Shown one piece after another: positions 33,173-46,131 of a DNA stretch of 64,000 bases. A program made the translations under genes and the position numbers. Below the pieces are notes generated by a model, which had not been told where the DNA came from, made no database searches, and saw only the letters and a program-made list of their open reading frames with translations. The DNA is from Zygnema circumcarinatum (Eukaryota; Streptophyta; Zygnematophyceae; Zygnematales; Zygnemataceae). The stretch covers positions 1,255,602-1,319,601 of the forward strand of contig CM074807.1 in NCBI GenBank assembly GCA_037447605.1, read 5' to 3'. How positions within the stretch are numbered: the stretch's first letter is position 1; each line of letters opens with the position of its first letter.

Positions 33173-36100
33173 TCACTCTTCCATGGCCCCCGAACTCTTC
33201 ATTTCAACAGCTTTGGCGTGGGCCTGTTCCATCATAGCCCTATGTGTCTCCATGCCCGGAGCGTGCTTGAGGAGGTCCAAAGCAACCTTCATCCACTGTT
33301 CGGCTTCATCGTACCTCTTGAATTTGGCCTGCAAGGGGGCCCGGTTCCATGCGGTAGATACAAGCCAGTGGATTTCTTCCTTAGGATATGCATTTGGGCT
33401 GAGTCCCACAAGCATTTTCTCTGCTTCCTGGTACAGCTTGAGGACGCTTGGCCCATCCCTGTCTTGAAAGTCCGCCATCCGTATGAGCTTGCGAGTGACC
33501 ATTCCAGCGAGGTCGTAATCGGGAGCTGCAGAACTTAGCAGTCTTGTGAGACACAGTTTTAAGGCAGCACTTGCAACCGCAGTATTGCGCCCATCCTGCT
33601 CCTCTGCACTCAACGCCATTTTGAGAAAATTGTCCGCAGTGAATCCTGGCAAGCTGTTGCAATCTTTGAGAAGCTCCATTTGTGAGGCCGAATCCTTCAT
33701 TCTTCCTTTCAAATCAAACATGAGAAGGTTGAAGTAGACTTCCATAGAGCTCCTGTCTTGCGTAGAATCCGGAAGGTTGATGTTTACGGCAACCTGCATG
33801 AATGAGAACGTGAAAAGACAACCAGACACGTGATACGAACGTCAGGCGCAAGTTTGAATCTCACATTTCAAGGTCACGGAGACGCTCTTAACGATGACTC
33901 AACTCATTCCCAGTCATTTACACTTCATCATCTGCTCTCAGCCTCTCTTCGAGCAGCACGAGTGTCCTTTCTCATCTTTGCTGACTACACGACGCAGTGT
34001 GAAAGGGAAGTGTCAGGCGAAACCATGCAGTTGCAGCAGAATACGTTTTCCCCATTACCTTACGACACCTTTCAAGACAGCTTGAGGCTACTCTCAGCAT
34101 GTTGTCGTCCAGCTTGTCGCCCTGCGCTAACATGGTGGCCGCAGCAAGCAGTAATGCACGCTTTAAGCACTGCTGAGTCTCTGGAGTATCTGGCATAGCG
34201 GAATAGAAGTCAGAGGCACACTGGAGGAATGCTGTAGATAGGGGCCAATCTTGCTGTTTACCAGCCTCAAGCCCATAGTTCCATGCAGATCCAGCAAACC
34301 ATGTTGCCTCCTTTCTTCCAGTGCTCCCCTCTCCGAAGCAAGCCTTGAAACCCGACTGGCTTAGCCTCGTCTGAGCCGCCTTGAAATATTTCAAAACCTC
34401 GCTGAGGCTTCTTTTGTCCTCTGCCAATAATGTCAATATGTTCCTTATGACAACAATCTCGTTCACCCCTGTGGTTTGTTCAGTCGAGTACAGATCGAGC
34501 AAACTAGCAAGAGCCTTGATAGCAACGTCAGAACATTTACATGCCATGGCTTCATGAGATGCCAGGGTGAGATACTCGGGCTCAAAGTCCTTGCAGGCAA
34601 GCATTCTCTCGACTTGTTTCGATGCCTCTACGACCTTCTTTGTTTGGAGATAGATCTTGTACTGCAAATGCAAGGCAAACAAAAAAAGAGGAAAAGATAT
34701 GCAAGTGAAAAAGGGAGAGAAAAAAAAAAAAGAGTAGGAGTCAACTGAAATTGCCAAGCAAGTCAGCTCTACGATTTCAGATTACTCAATGTCCAACTAT
34801 GCTACCTCATTTGTGAACTCGCTCGACTATTAGGCTTGAAAAACGATACAAAGGCAAAACAAGGATATACATGGGACAGGAAGAGAACAGGGCAGTAGTT
34901 GATCATGGCTAGTAATTGTTGAATCTTCTTCTAGCATTTCGGATCATGCAGTAAACATCTTGCCACCAATTCACACCAGAACCACCGTAGCATCCCGTTG
35001 GGCAGAGGTAATGGTCAGAGAGGGCTCGCGAAATTGACAACATAACTAACCTTGAGGAAGGCACTTGCAATCGTCGGATCCAGCTGCAAGGCCGCAACAT
35101 TTTGCAGAAGTTTGTCAAACGGTAAAATTCAACTGTAGAAGACTTCAGCCTCAACAAAAGGCAAGCATCAAACGCCATGATTAAGTGAAGCTGAAAGTGA
35201 TTGCTTGCGATGATAGCGCGACGTAAACGTTGCTGGCTAAAATGTTCTATGTGACTTCCAATACATTTCTGTTCCGCGGCAACTTCTCACTAACAAGTAC
35301 AAGTGGGAAGCATTATTGACCTGTTCAGCTACATCGACACATTCTTGAGCTTGATCAAACTGTTGAGTTGCCAAGTGGCAAAGACATATAACTCGCAATG
35401 TTTTGGCACGTTGCACAGCCGCGGAGTTGCCACTTGGAAGGTACAACATGGACGCTTCGAACAATTTTCGGCTTAATCCGTAGTCCTTTCCTTGGAATCT
35501 ATCAGTGCCGCTGAAATGGCAACAAATGAAAGGTGCAAGTCAGCTCTCGCCTCTAAAATTTCATGCATGCAGAATATTGTATTTGGTTGTGTGGCCTTGG
35601 ATAAGCAGACGGCCAGATAAACAGACGTCTCAAACACCACGAACGAACATCCAGCCAAGCTAGACCACATTAGGGATTCTCGAACAGTGCTCCAGATCAA
35701 AAAACGTGTCCGAGTCATTCACTCCAAACAAAAAAGTCACACTTGGCATTGAAAAGGAGACAATGTGTGAAATGTTCAGCCCTGATGTAGCATCTTCCCG
35801 GCGTTCAAATATCTCCTTGAGACAGGTTTCTATCGTGGCATGATATTCTGACCTGTTCCATAGCAAAGCAAACACGCATTGCTGATCTTGCGACGCCGCT
35901 CCGTCCTTGGTCCCGTTACTCCTTCGCAGAATGGAAATGATGTCTTCTCGTTGGGCTATCTCAAGCGCTGTATTTATCTGATCTCTTGACGAGGTCCTAC
36001 TAAGCAACTTTTCCAACACTTGAAGGGGAAGTTGAATGTTTTCGGGAAATCTACTTTGCAGAATAATGAACGCTTTTTTCACGCCTGGTGATCCAGTTGG

Positions 36101-37150
36101 ACAAGCGGTCGAAAGCATTGCCTCAATGCCCGCAGTTCCGAGCTCGACGGTGCAATCTTCATGGGATACTAAAGCTTCAAGTTGAATTTCCGCTTCCTCG
36201 TATCTTCCTAAGCCCGACAAAGCTTTCAGGTCCAAGAATGGAGTGCTCGGATGGTTGCTTGCTGCCTTCAAACTAGCCGTACATTTCAACGCGGCTTCAA
36301 AGTGTTGATTTTGGATGTGTGCTCCAGCAAGATATCGCAAGATCCTCCATTTCAACGAATTCAGTTCCCGTTTCACGCACTCTTCGGCGGTTCTGATGGC
36401 TGCTGAACAAATTTCAAAGGCTTGCTCGAGATAAGGAACTGATTCAGAAGCAAGTTCTGTGTTCTCTGACTTGCTGAGTAGCGCTCTTCCGTACGATAAA
36501 TAAATCTCAGCTAACTCTGCCGCCTTGTCAGGAAGCGAGGAAAGCAATGCACTGGCTCGTCCAAGCAAATTACAGGCCAGCGCTCGCTGGCCAAGTTCCC
36601 AAGCAGATGTAGCTCTATTGGTATATATCTCAAAGCTGAGGCTTAGAGTTTCACTTTTATCAGAAATCCCCAGTGCAGCTCCGCTGCTTTCCTCCCTGGT
36701 ATGTGACAGAAGCTCAGTCGCTTTCGAGAAGCAAACTTCAGCCATCTCATAATTTTGGAGCTGATTCCACAGCATACCCGTTCTGCAGAAAAACATGGCC
36801 ATCTTGACAAGACTTGAACGCATGTTTGAATTTTCTCCCGCTGTCAAGAGAATGTCAGCTGCAACATGCCGAAGGCTGGCATGCGCTTCAGTGACCTCGC
36901 CTGTTTCTGAGTTGTTGGCGAAATCCACACAACTGTTCCAAATCCGATAGCTCAGTTTCCACATTTGAAGCCTCTGATGCTCCAAAATATCAGAATGTAT
37001 GCTTGCGAGCAAGTTTCGGAGCTGCTGTGCAGTTTCGAGATTAGCATTTGCGGGAGACTCCTCCATATGAGCGATTACTTTGCTCATTTTTTCAAGAGTT
37101 TCATGCACACTTCCTCCTCCATCCTCCATGTGCACCTCAGCGATCTGCAT
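33173..37150 (-). CDS. ZIP4: Meiotic crossover TPR protein ZIP4/SPO22
   Basis: ZIP4 (SPO22) is a scaffold of the ZMM pathway needed for class I crossovers. Five in-phase exons: 35853-37150, 35321-35510, 35051-35083, 34059-34661, 33173-33793; 914 residues, close to the plant family length (about 930). The start MQIAEV matches the conserved plant N-terminus; an upstream in-frame Met is less likely. Features are LSYRIWNSCVDFANN, HVAADILLTAG, repeated TPR-like helices throughout (AWELGQRALACNLLGRASAL, QRAKTLRVICLCHLA, FDQAQECVDVAEQ), LDPTIASAFLK and the conserved C-terminal IHWLVSTAWNRA...AEQWMKVALDLLKH. The very large first exon beside small ones is as in other plants. No sign of decay. Its presence implies that the organism has, or recently had, meiosis. 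Confidence 0.93.
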
Positions 37151-39038
37151 GGCTACGAAACAAGGAACAGACTTCAAACCACAGCCTCTCTGATAGCCGG
37201 ATACACGCCACCTCCTCCCACTCTCAGGAAGCTCGTTACAGCCTCAACGCGTTTGCAACCCCTGCGGGACGCTGCAAGGCCGCCGCCTGCCGATCCGTAC
37301 ACTCCCAATGTTCTGTACGGTATCGTACCCGAATGTCTGGCAGTCGCGGCTAAGTTAAAAACTCGCTAAAGTCACGTCCCCTACAAAGACAAGTTGGTAC
37401 AATGTGCGATTGTGCAGTACCGTACACGCGCTGGCTCGCTCGCTAAAGTAAAAGGGAAGACAAGGGGGAGCCTCCTCGAGATGGAGGCTCGGATGCATAA
37501 AGAAGGGCAGAGAGTCGGAAGTCTGTCGTGAAGGTGGCTGATGTGCTTGACGACATTTCACCGCGTTAAAGTTCAGAACTAGGTCTAACTTGTGCTCGGG
37601 TTATGAATTCGGCTTAGTCACAAAAGCATGTACTGAGCGAAGCTATGATTTCCATTTGCAACAATAAGGCTTTCCCCCTCTCTCCCTCCCTCCACACACT
37701 CCTGCTCCCTTTCCAATCGTCCCTTCCCCCCTCCGCCCTTCCTTTCCCTCCTCACCAGTGAGACAGGTGAAGTGCGCTGAGCTGCATTTTCTGTCCTTTT
37801 GCAAAATATGAAAAAGGGGATCCAAAAAGTAGCAAGTCTTGTACACCTCCAAACACAGCAACGATGTACATGAGCTCGACATCTCAAGAAGGCAGAAGAA
37901 AAGGGGACAAGGCCGACTGGATCATTATGCCAGCCTTTTGTCTGCAATACAAAGGGTCGAGTTCCACCTATCGCTCATAATGGCACCGCGCTTTCATATG
38001 GTGCGCTAAAGCAGCTGCATGCGATTGCATGACAAAGGAAAACTCACGTCCAGAATTCAGAGCATCCTAAAACCGGCTCATACTATCATCTAACTGTACA
38101 CACAATGCAAAAACCCCAAATAGGTAAACAAAAGAAAAAAAAAGGCGGGAGGGCGGAGGAGAAGACAAAAGGTGTCTTTTATGTGTGAGATGCCTTCAGA
38201 AAAGCTGCACGCCTTATGCTGGCGTCACCTCATGGGGTCCCGTACTCCACTCGCTTCATTGTTCACAGGAGGCTGTCAACTTTTGCCTGAAACTCTCAAC
38301 TTTTGCCTGAAACACAACACCAAAAATGACCGTCAGCACAGCTTCCAAGCAGAACACTTGATCCTTCAAACTTTTTCAGTCAGAACTCCTTTCGACCCAG
38401 CAACCTATGGGGGTATATCTTCTCCATTTCACCAAGCAAGTCCGATGATAAGCTGCGGCAGGGAAAGTACATGTCAGCAAATCACCTCCTAAACTCCGTC
38501 TAGGAAAACACGAGTTGTCCTTGGAACCCAGTCCTATTACTGCAGATTTCCTACGACCACTCATCTCCACCTCCAGCGAGTACCCAACACATTTGTTCTA
38601 GCTCTACAACAGTCATCCAGTATTCGATCAAAGCCTTCGGAACCCACCCTTAAATACTCTACAAAGAGAAACAACAGTCACTTAGATGACTACTTCGATA
38701 GAGCTTAAACATGCAAGACAAAGAAGACCACTCTTACCGTTCGCACATTCCTTCTTCTTTTGACTAGATGTTTGGATACGCCTCTACAGAGTTGTCCGTT
38801 CCATGCAGGGAAAAGATTCATGTATAAGCATGGCACAGCTTAGTTCTACCCACCTTCTGTTCCATCTACATATGATGGTCGGCGAGCAGGGAGGGGCGTA
38901 TGTGGTGTCGGCTGCATCAGACAGGCAAGCATTACTCGGGATAATCAGAGAAGTTGCCATGCACGTGACAGGAGTTCACTTCACAATTGTGTTGATCCCT
39001 TCCCAGATACTCGAAGGCAGCTCATGAGGTCATGTCCA
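37151..39038. other. Intergenic: ZIP4 promoter and endosulfine 3' region
   Basis: Just upstream of ZIP4 is a short GTAC-rich patch (37315-37335). At 37675-37750 there is a C/T-rich tract. A 20-bp tandem duplication (tcaacttttgcctgaaac twice) lies at 38276-38314. No coding region is supported. Confidence 0.5.
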
Positions 39039-40529
39039 TCAAAGAAGTGGTACCTCCAACTTTGGCGGCAATTCTTCTTCAGAAGGCCGCTCCATTCCAG
39101 CAGGGGCACCCTTTTGCTGCAACCCACTAATCAAGCCGTGAAATCTCAGATGCCATCCTAGATAACGAAGATAAATTGCTGCTAAAGCATTTACCTATTG
39201 TTCGAAAGCATCCCAGGAATACAGCGGATCTTCTCTGAGTCATATGTACTAGAGAGTGTTCCTACATACTGCCAAAGGTTGAAAAAATCAGCATAGCCAG
39301 AAGTGATGTGCTGTTCATTGCATCAAATTTTCTGCTGAATGTAATTTATCGATGAAAAAAAGCTAGCAGCCTTCATTCGCATTAGAGACAACCAGCAGGA
39401 TACTCCCTCTACGAAAACTAGAGCATCTCCATCGTCAAGCGCGGCATTCCTTTGAACAAGGCGACCAAGTAGATTTGGTTCATATAGACTCTCGAACCTT
39501 CCGGCAACCAGTTATGGCCAATTGGAGGGCATTGAGGGTGTTTTAATCTCTCATGGTTAGATAACGATAGGTCCTATAATTCGGCTAACATCATTGACCG
39601 CAGTACAGCCGCCGTTATCAGATTTTCCTCACTGACGAGCCAAAAAAGCCAGGCCCAACAAATATTTTTTCAAGCTGACATAACACCCAGCCAACACTCC
39701 ATACCTTATTAAGGGCCCAGTCAGCTGAGTCAAAGAAGGCTCGCTCATGGTCCTGCGACTCAGTGCATGAAACCACCACCGTCAGCATACTTTCTGGGAA
39801 AGCAAGAAACGAAATACTTAAATTCCCGAAAAAAAGACTAACAAAGAGAGACCGCTGCACCTTTCTGCGCCATAGAAAAGCTGCGAATTAAGTAATTCAT
39901 TCGTCTGAAGGGACTCTGCAACGTGGAGTACCACTCAAATATGGCATGCCAAATTCAAACCGCCTTAAGTAGCACATGTACTCTCAGAATATATTTTAAT
40001 AACCCACCTTGGCCATAATGGGCTTCTTAGGAAGAAGACCGCCGTACTTCTTTCGCAGTTGCTTCTCCTGCAAAGAGCCCCACCAAGTGCACCAGACTAA
40101 AGCCTTCGAGCAAAAGCACCATTTCTTGAGGCGAATGGCGGCTTATTCCCACATAAGAAGTTTTAATTCCTAAGAAAGGGGAGGGACGATGCTCATTCTT
40201 CAGAGGTATTTGAATGAGTTCCAGCTAAGTGTCGCAATGAAGTTGACGGCCTTCAAATAGAATAGCACAATGGCGTAAATCTCAAGCAAGAACGATTTCC
40301 GCTACTCCTTGCTTTATCTGCCTCTCTCCCAACAATGCAGCTCTGATGGTCATCCCTGGCAACCTAAGACCATCACCCTGACAGTGACCAGGAGAAAAGA
40401 AACTTACTTACTTTCAAACCCCCCTTAAAGACTGAAGACTTCCTCATTCTGAGCAAACAATAACACGATTCAACCCACCATTTTCCGAGCTTGTCAAAGC
40501 CTCACCTGCTCAGCCTCAGCGCTGTCCAT
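39039..40529 (-). CDS. ENSA: Endosulfine (ENSA/ARPP-19 family), very short form
   Basis: Endosulfines are small, mostly unfolded proteins; in animals and yeast, Greatwall-type kinase phosphorylates the central FDSxDW/Y serine and turns them into inhibitors of PP2A-B55. Four in-phase exons: 40506-40529 (MDSAEAEQ), 40008-40067 (EKQLRKKYGGLLPKKPIMAK), 39705-39752 (DHERAFFDSADWALNK) and 39039-39116 (to LPPKLEVPLL and stop). The total is only 69 residues; as I recall, plant relatives are 100 or more. The LPKKP...FDSADWAL core is intact. The N-terminal extension and the basic C-terminal tail of land-plant proteins are missing. It is divergent from SEC61A. An alternative longer first exon cannot be excluded, but the start is a clean ATG in a good splice context. 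Confidence 0.88.
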
Positions 40530-41131
40530 CGAGAACCGGCGCCTCTCACTCTGCGCCTTCCTCCCCCCTCTGCCGCCGCAGAGCGCGGTCGTCCCTTTCC
40601 CCCCCTTGCCCTAACTCGCTTCCCTCACAGCAAGCAGCAAGCAGCAAGCAGCACTCTCATCTTCGCGCCCACTCACGGCCTTAAGCGAGAGACGACGAGC
40701 GCGCGTGTTGATCTCGGATCTACAGATCGGCCGAGCACAAACCGCACCAATGCGTGGATGCCACGTGGCAACTCGGCCAATAGGAACGAGGAGATGACGC
40801 CGAAAAGGAGAAACAGTTCAGCGACTCGATTCCACCAGGCAGTGTTCGACGGTTGTGAGGGTGATGTACAGTTAGAGCCGGTGAGGAGGGAGAAAGGGGC
40901 AGAGAGAGAGAGAGAGAGAGAGGGCGGAGGGGCTGAGGGACAGTGAAGGCGGCCGGAGGACGCAGCACCTGCTGCAGGGTGGTAGGGGAAAAGAGGAGTG
41001 GGGACACGGAAGGTCTTGTCCTGGAGGAAGGAGGGAAGGGCTTCTGGGGCGGTTAGGGTTTGTAATACCTGTTCTAGGTTGTTAGGAGGGTTTATTCTGA
41101 ACGAGAAGGACGTTAGGGGAAGGGGCCGAAG
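40530..41131. promoter_or_regulatory. Shared divergent promoter, endosulfine / SEC61A
   Basis: 601 bp between two start codons. It contains a palindromic GCCACGTGGC at 40760-40769, a (GA)n run at 40900-40922, and GGTTAGGGTTTG (telo-box type) at 41051, about 80 bp upstream of the SEC61A start. It probably serves both genes. Confidence 0.6.
40760..40769. promoter_or_regulatory. Palindromic G-box GCCACGTGGC
   Basis: A perfect 10-bp palindrome in the divergent promoter. The same decamer occurs at 45875, 50619 and 50917. Confidence 0.6.
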
Positions 41132-44100
41132 ATGGGAGGAGGCTTTCGTCTGCTGCACCTTGTGCGACCGTTTTTGAATATTTTGCCGGAAGTGCAGAAT
41201 GCGGACAGGAGGGTGCCGTTCAGGGAGAAGTTTCTGTACACTGCGGTTTCGCTGTTCATATTCTTGGTTTGCAGTCAATTGCCTCTATATGGCATTCACA
41301 CTGCAACGGGCTCTGACCCGTTCTACTGGATGCGAGTTATCCTTGCTTCCAACAGGGGTACCGTGATGGAGCTGGGAATCACCCCGATCGTTACGTCGGG
41401 TTTGGTAATGCAGCTCTTAGCGGGATCAAAGCTCATTGAAGTCGACAACAGCGTAAAGGAAGATCGCGAGCTTCTGTAAGCTGTCACTCTCAGGAGCCCT
41501 CCGTTCACTTGCTGATTGGGAAGTCGAGCAGATGTTACATTGTAAGTTCTGAGGCAGTTTTGCGTCATTCAATTCATAGTGAAACAACTAGATATTCAGG
41601 CGTCACACTGTCAGTAGTCCATCTGAGACAAATTTGATCTCTGCAGCGGCTTTGGTTACTCTGGTGGATAGTAGAGCTTCCCTTTGCTCATCGTCGTGAC
41701 GTAGAAGTCTATGCTATGCGAGGCAAAAGTGTTTTTTTAGGTTTTTTGCAAGTCATTTGTTTGTGGCCGTTCGTTGTTTCTGCTGAATAAATCTGCGTTG
41801 ACGAGGATGATTTAGTTTTGGGAGTTTCCTTAGGGATTTCATGTTCGCACCTTGTCTTGTCTGTAAACCTGTGGGATTGGTCTGTAAATTGCTTGCAAAA
41901 TTCAGGAGAAAGAGAAGGATCTTCTTGGATTTTTTTGTTCATTACATTGTGTCTAAATTATCTGTTCTATAACTGCAGAAATGGTGCACAGAAGCTACTT
42001 GGAGTTTTGATTACTATTGGAGAGGCGGTCGCGTACGTACTCTCTGGGATGTATGGTGATGTGAAAGATCTTGGAGCAGGCAATGCGATTCTCATCATCG
42101 TTCAGCTCTTCTTTGCCGGCATTATTGTCATCTGTCTCGATGAGCTGCTTCAGAAGGGCTACGGTCTTGGCTCTGGCATTTCTCTCTTCATTGCCACCAA
42201 TATCTGGTAAGTACTGGGTGTTGGATTGAACGTCATTGCCTTTCATCAAGACCAACTGCATGACTGCTTAATTGGCTTACATTCAGTAGAACTCTAGTTA
42301 CGTGGACCCGGAAAGATGATACGCGATCAGCCAAATAAATCCATACGAAGCTGCAGTTGCTGCAGTTTCCACGAGTTCTTGTGTTGACAATCACAAGCGC
42401 TTTTGAGCTTAACTCTACAGCATTTAGCAGCTGTGGAAGGCAATGAAATTAATATTGACGATTCACCAAGTCCATTTAGCACTTGCAGTGGGGCTGTATA
42501 TCTGCGACACCTTGCAGACTGTTAAGAGGTCTTAGGTCAAACCGTGGCTAAGGATAGAGGACATCAGGTGATGTAAAGTCGCTTTTATACGTACTAAATA
42601 TGTACATTTTGCCTATATTTACTCATTCCTTTTAGAAGGCCTCTGGAAGCATTGGCTTTTAGATAATTTACAGTGCAATCAAGAGGGCAGCTAGGATTCG
42701 GAGATTGAGAAAGAACTGCTCTCTTTCCTTCGGTTAGCGAAGTGCTTTCGTTCAAAGTACTGAAACGCTAAGACGAGGGAAATCGAGAGCTGACTTCGTA
42801 CGTGTTTGTATGGTAGAAATCTTTTGTTTTGTTTGGTCATGTGCAACAACGGAATGACTACCAGGAAGTAGTCCCTATATGGGTTTGTTTTTTCAATAAC
42901 ACGTTTCTCTCTTTCGAATATTTTTTCCTCTGAATAGAGTTTGCCTTCACAAGGAAGGATTAAAGGGTGTCGACTCTATAAGCTGTCCGAGATTGCTGGA
43001 CACATTTGAGCTCTGATTTTCTTCGGTAATTCATCTCTGTTAATGAAATCGCACATAGTCACATTAAACTGCTAGGAATTGCCACAGTTTACAATGAGAG
43101 CTTGCCATTGTCATTACTTTAGTATGCCTTTGAAAACGTCACGGAGTTCTATTTGAGGTGCTGAACGAAATGTAGTGCAAGGGGCAGATTTATTGGCTAC
43201 ACAAAGCATTTCGAAGTTGCTTACCTCCTAACGACTGAAATCCTGTCAACCCCTTTGTTTGCTTGTTGCTGATGGGAAGGAAGTCCTTGCGAACAAAAAT
43301 AACATTAAGCCAAATTTAATGTGTATTTTCCTTTGCTGTACTATGTACGTAGCATGCATTGAACCGCCCTGTGGTTTGCTGTGCAGTGAGAACATCATCT
43401 GGAAGGCGTTTAGCCCCACCACCATCAATAGCGGCCGAGGTGCTGAATTTGAGGGTGCAGTAATTGCCCTCTTCCATTTACTGATCACTCGTACCAACAA
43501 AGTGCGGGCCCTCAAGGAAGCGTTCTATCGCCAGAACCTGCCTAATGTCACCAACCTACTAGCCACAGTGCTGGTATTCCTTATTGTCATTTACTTCCAG
43601 GGCTTCCGTGTTGTGCTGCCAGTGCGGTCAAAGAGCGCAAGGGGGCAGCAAGGATCGTATCCCATCAAGCTGTTTTACACTTCCAACATGCCCATCATTC
43701 TGCAGTCAGCTCTTGTGTCGAACCTCTACTTCATTTCCCAGGTACTTCCTCTGAACAATATAACCCGACATCATCTCCGTTCACTTCAGAAATTTCAATT
43801 GATTCTCCTCCTTTCTCTGAACAAGTGATCCATCTCCTGATACGCAATTGGTTAAATTCATTACCGTAGAATGTTATTGTATTGTTGTGTTGTTGTTTAT
43901 GTTGGGTGTCTGCATGACATTATCTTGCGATATTCTTTTTTTGTGCCAAGTTGGCGGCTTTCACTTGCAATGAATGCTCAGTAGATGATCGAGTATTTCA
44001 CTTTGAAGCTGAACTCAAGTGCAGAGTCTGAACCGCCGGGTGTCATGGAGTGGGTGATAAGAGCTCTTTCTGTAGATGGAGGGCTGATGCCATGAACGTC

Positions 44101-45178
44101 AGTTCATCAGTATAGTTTTTGCACTTCAATACTGTCAGTCCCAGATTTTTGCATAAAGATTTTTGCAGCTCTCAATGAAGAAAACTGTTGTGTTAGCTGC
44201 TACCTTTGGCGAGGTGACAGTCAGACGTTTTGGTTTTAACGTAGTTCTATTTCCTGCGCTGCTGTGTTCCTTCAGCTTTTGTACAAGAAGTACAGCGGAT
44301 TCTTCCTAGTCCGTCTGCTGGGCGTATGGCAAGAGGCTGAGTACTCTCAGAGTGGGCAGCTCATTCCTGTTAGCGGCCTTGTCTACTACATCACCCCACC
44401 CTCTAGGTACACACCGCTCACAAGCCTTGAATCAATCAACCAACAAAGCACGAAGTCGCTAATCACGACCTTGAGAAAGTTCACCCGACGAGGATCATCA
44501 AGAGTTGCCACGTGTCTCAGAAGCATTAGCGGTTGTATGGATGATGGAGATCTCAGCAGGTTAGGCATGGCTACGGTGTAAGGGGCTTCCACAGCTTCTA
44601 ATTCGGATGAGGGGGTGTGGGAGAGGTGCAGCTTGGCAGACATTGCCATTCACCCATTCCACGCGCTCTTCTACCTCACCTTCATGCTTACTGCGTGTGC
44701 TCTCTTCTCCAAGACTTGGATTGAGGTCTCGGGCTCCTCCGCACGGGATGTGGCAAAGCAGCTCAAGGTCAGTCTTCAGTCTTGGAAGATGTTTGGCTCC
44801 GGCATTCCGAGAACTGGCTTGGAGTGCTTATGCGCTACTGCTCTATGCGCATGCGCTTCTTCAGGTTGAAGCTTAAGTTATCACGGACTTCGTAACTTGC
44901 ATCCTGATTGTTCGCCGGCTGTGCTTTGTGGTTGGCAGGAGCAACAAATGGTGATGCCTGGCCACCGTGAGTCGAACCTGCAGAAAGAGTTGAATCGGTA
45001 CATCCCAACAGCGGCAGCATTTGGAGGGATGTGCATTGGGGCTCTCACGGTGGTTGCTGATTTCATGGGAGCGATTGGTTCTGGTACTGGTATTCTGCTA
45101 GCCGTGACCATCATCTACCAATACTTTGAGACATTCGACAAAGAACGAGCGAGTGAATCCGGGATTTTTGGATTTTGA
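41132..45178 (+). CDS. SEC61A: SEC61 alpha, ER protein-conducting channel
   Basis: Pore subunit of the Sec61 translocon in the ER membrane. Six exons: 41132-41475, 41979-42206, 43387-43741, 44276-44406, 44632-44767 and 44939-45178; 477 residues, the family's usual length. The sequence is typical throughout: the N-terminus [20 protein letters not shown], the plug and TM1-3 region (PLYGI...[19 protein letters not shown]), [14 protein letters not shown]-type TM segments, FINYYFQGFRV-like loop 6 (here [16 protein letters not shown]), [68 protein letters not shown] and a C-terminus ending IFGF. The third intron (about 1.2 kb) is the longest. No oddities. Confidence 0.97.
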
Positions 45179-45670
45179 TCTGCAGTACTTGTCAGTAGTG
45201 CGCAGCCTTAGGCCGAATCAGTCCGTGCCTTGTCCTCAACTGAGGAAGCCGGTTTGTCTCCTCTTAAGAGGGAGGCTCACTTTGGCCTCTGCTATCCATC
45301 CAAACAGGACCACTTTGTATCGGCACAATCGCTATAGGTTTGAATACCATCTCAGAGTCGCTTTTCGTGCTGACTTATGACTCGCATGCGTGGATGCTCG
45401 CCGCCATCATCTCGAAGATGTGTGCTCCTAAGATGCCATAACATGTCCAACCTTCTCCTTAAAAGAACGGACAAGCAGAGAGCTTAGACGCCCCACTCCT
45501 ACCTACTAAATGAACTTCCACCGACCTTCGGCGCAACCAAAGAAATCCACAAACTTGTTTTCGTTTTAAACACAGCCGTTTTTAAACCCATCTCCAACCA
45601 GGTTTTTTTTCGGTTTGCCCCTCTGGGTCTATTTTGGAAAACTGGCAAATAGACCGACCCTCGTCTCCGG

Positions 45671-45709
45671 CGCCCGCCCGCCCGCCCGCCCGCCCGCCCG
45701 CCCGCCCGC
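45671..45709. repeat. (CCGC)n microsatellite
   Basis: About nine tandem CGCC/CCGC units upstream of the MDH promoter. Confidence 0.9.
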
Positions 45710-45874
45710 TACCGACGGTCCCAATCGTTCCAGTTGGCGCCAATAATTGGTCCAAACCCCATTTGTACCCGAACTCCCGCCCGTGTACCCCCTTTTCCCC
45801 GCTCCCTACGGCTGACGCCTCCCCGACCGCGACGGGCCCCTGCCAGGTCGGACGGCGGCCGCCCCCCGCTGGCC

Positions 45875-45884
45875 GCCACGTGGC
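45875..45884. promoter_or_regulatory. Palindromic G-box GCCACGTGGC
   Basis: Perfect palindrome about 250 bp upstream of the MDH start codon. Confidence 0.6.
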
Positions 45885-46131
45885 GTGGGCCGGGCAGGGG
45901 CTCCCCCAATCCACCCCTCCTTTTCCTCCCAAGGGACGAAAGGAGCCGCCGTTGCGCGTTGCCAGCCTCTTTTTTGGAACTCTGCTGCAGCACCAGGAAC
46001 GAGACTTCAGGCTTGGAGCTCTGCAGGAGGAGCTGCCCGCATCTTCTCAAGGGCCGCGAGTTGCAGGCGCACTGAGGAGCTTGAGAGAAAGGCTGTGCTG
46101 CATTGCTGAGGACCGCTGATCCGCAGGAGCC

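Larger units (their letters stand above)
45179..46131. other. Intergenic: SEC61A 3' region and MDH promoter
   Basis: Contains a (CCGC)n microsatellite at 45671-45709 and then a GC-rich promoter with a GCCACGTGGC palindrome at 45875-45884. The 5' UTR of the malate dehydrogenase gene probably begins within the last 200 bp. No gene is seen. Confidence 0.5.
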
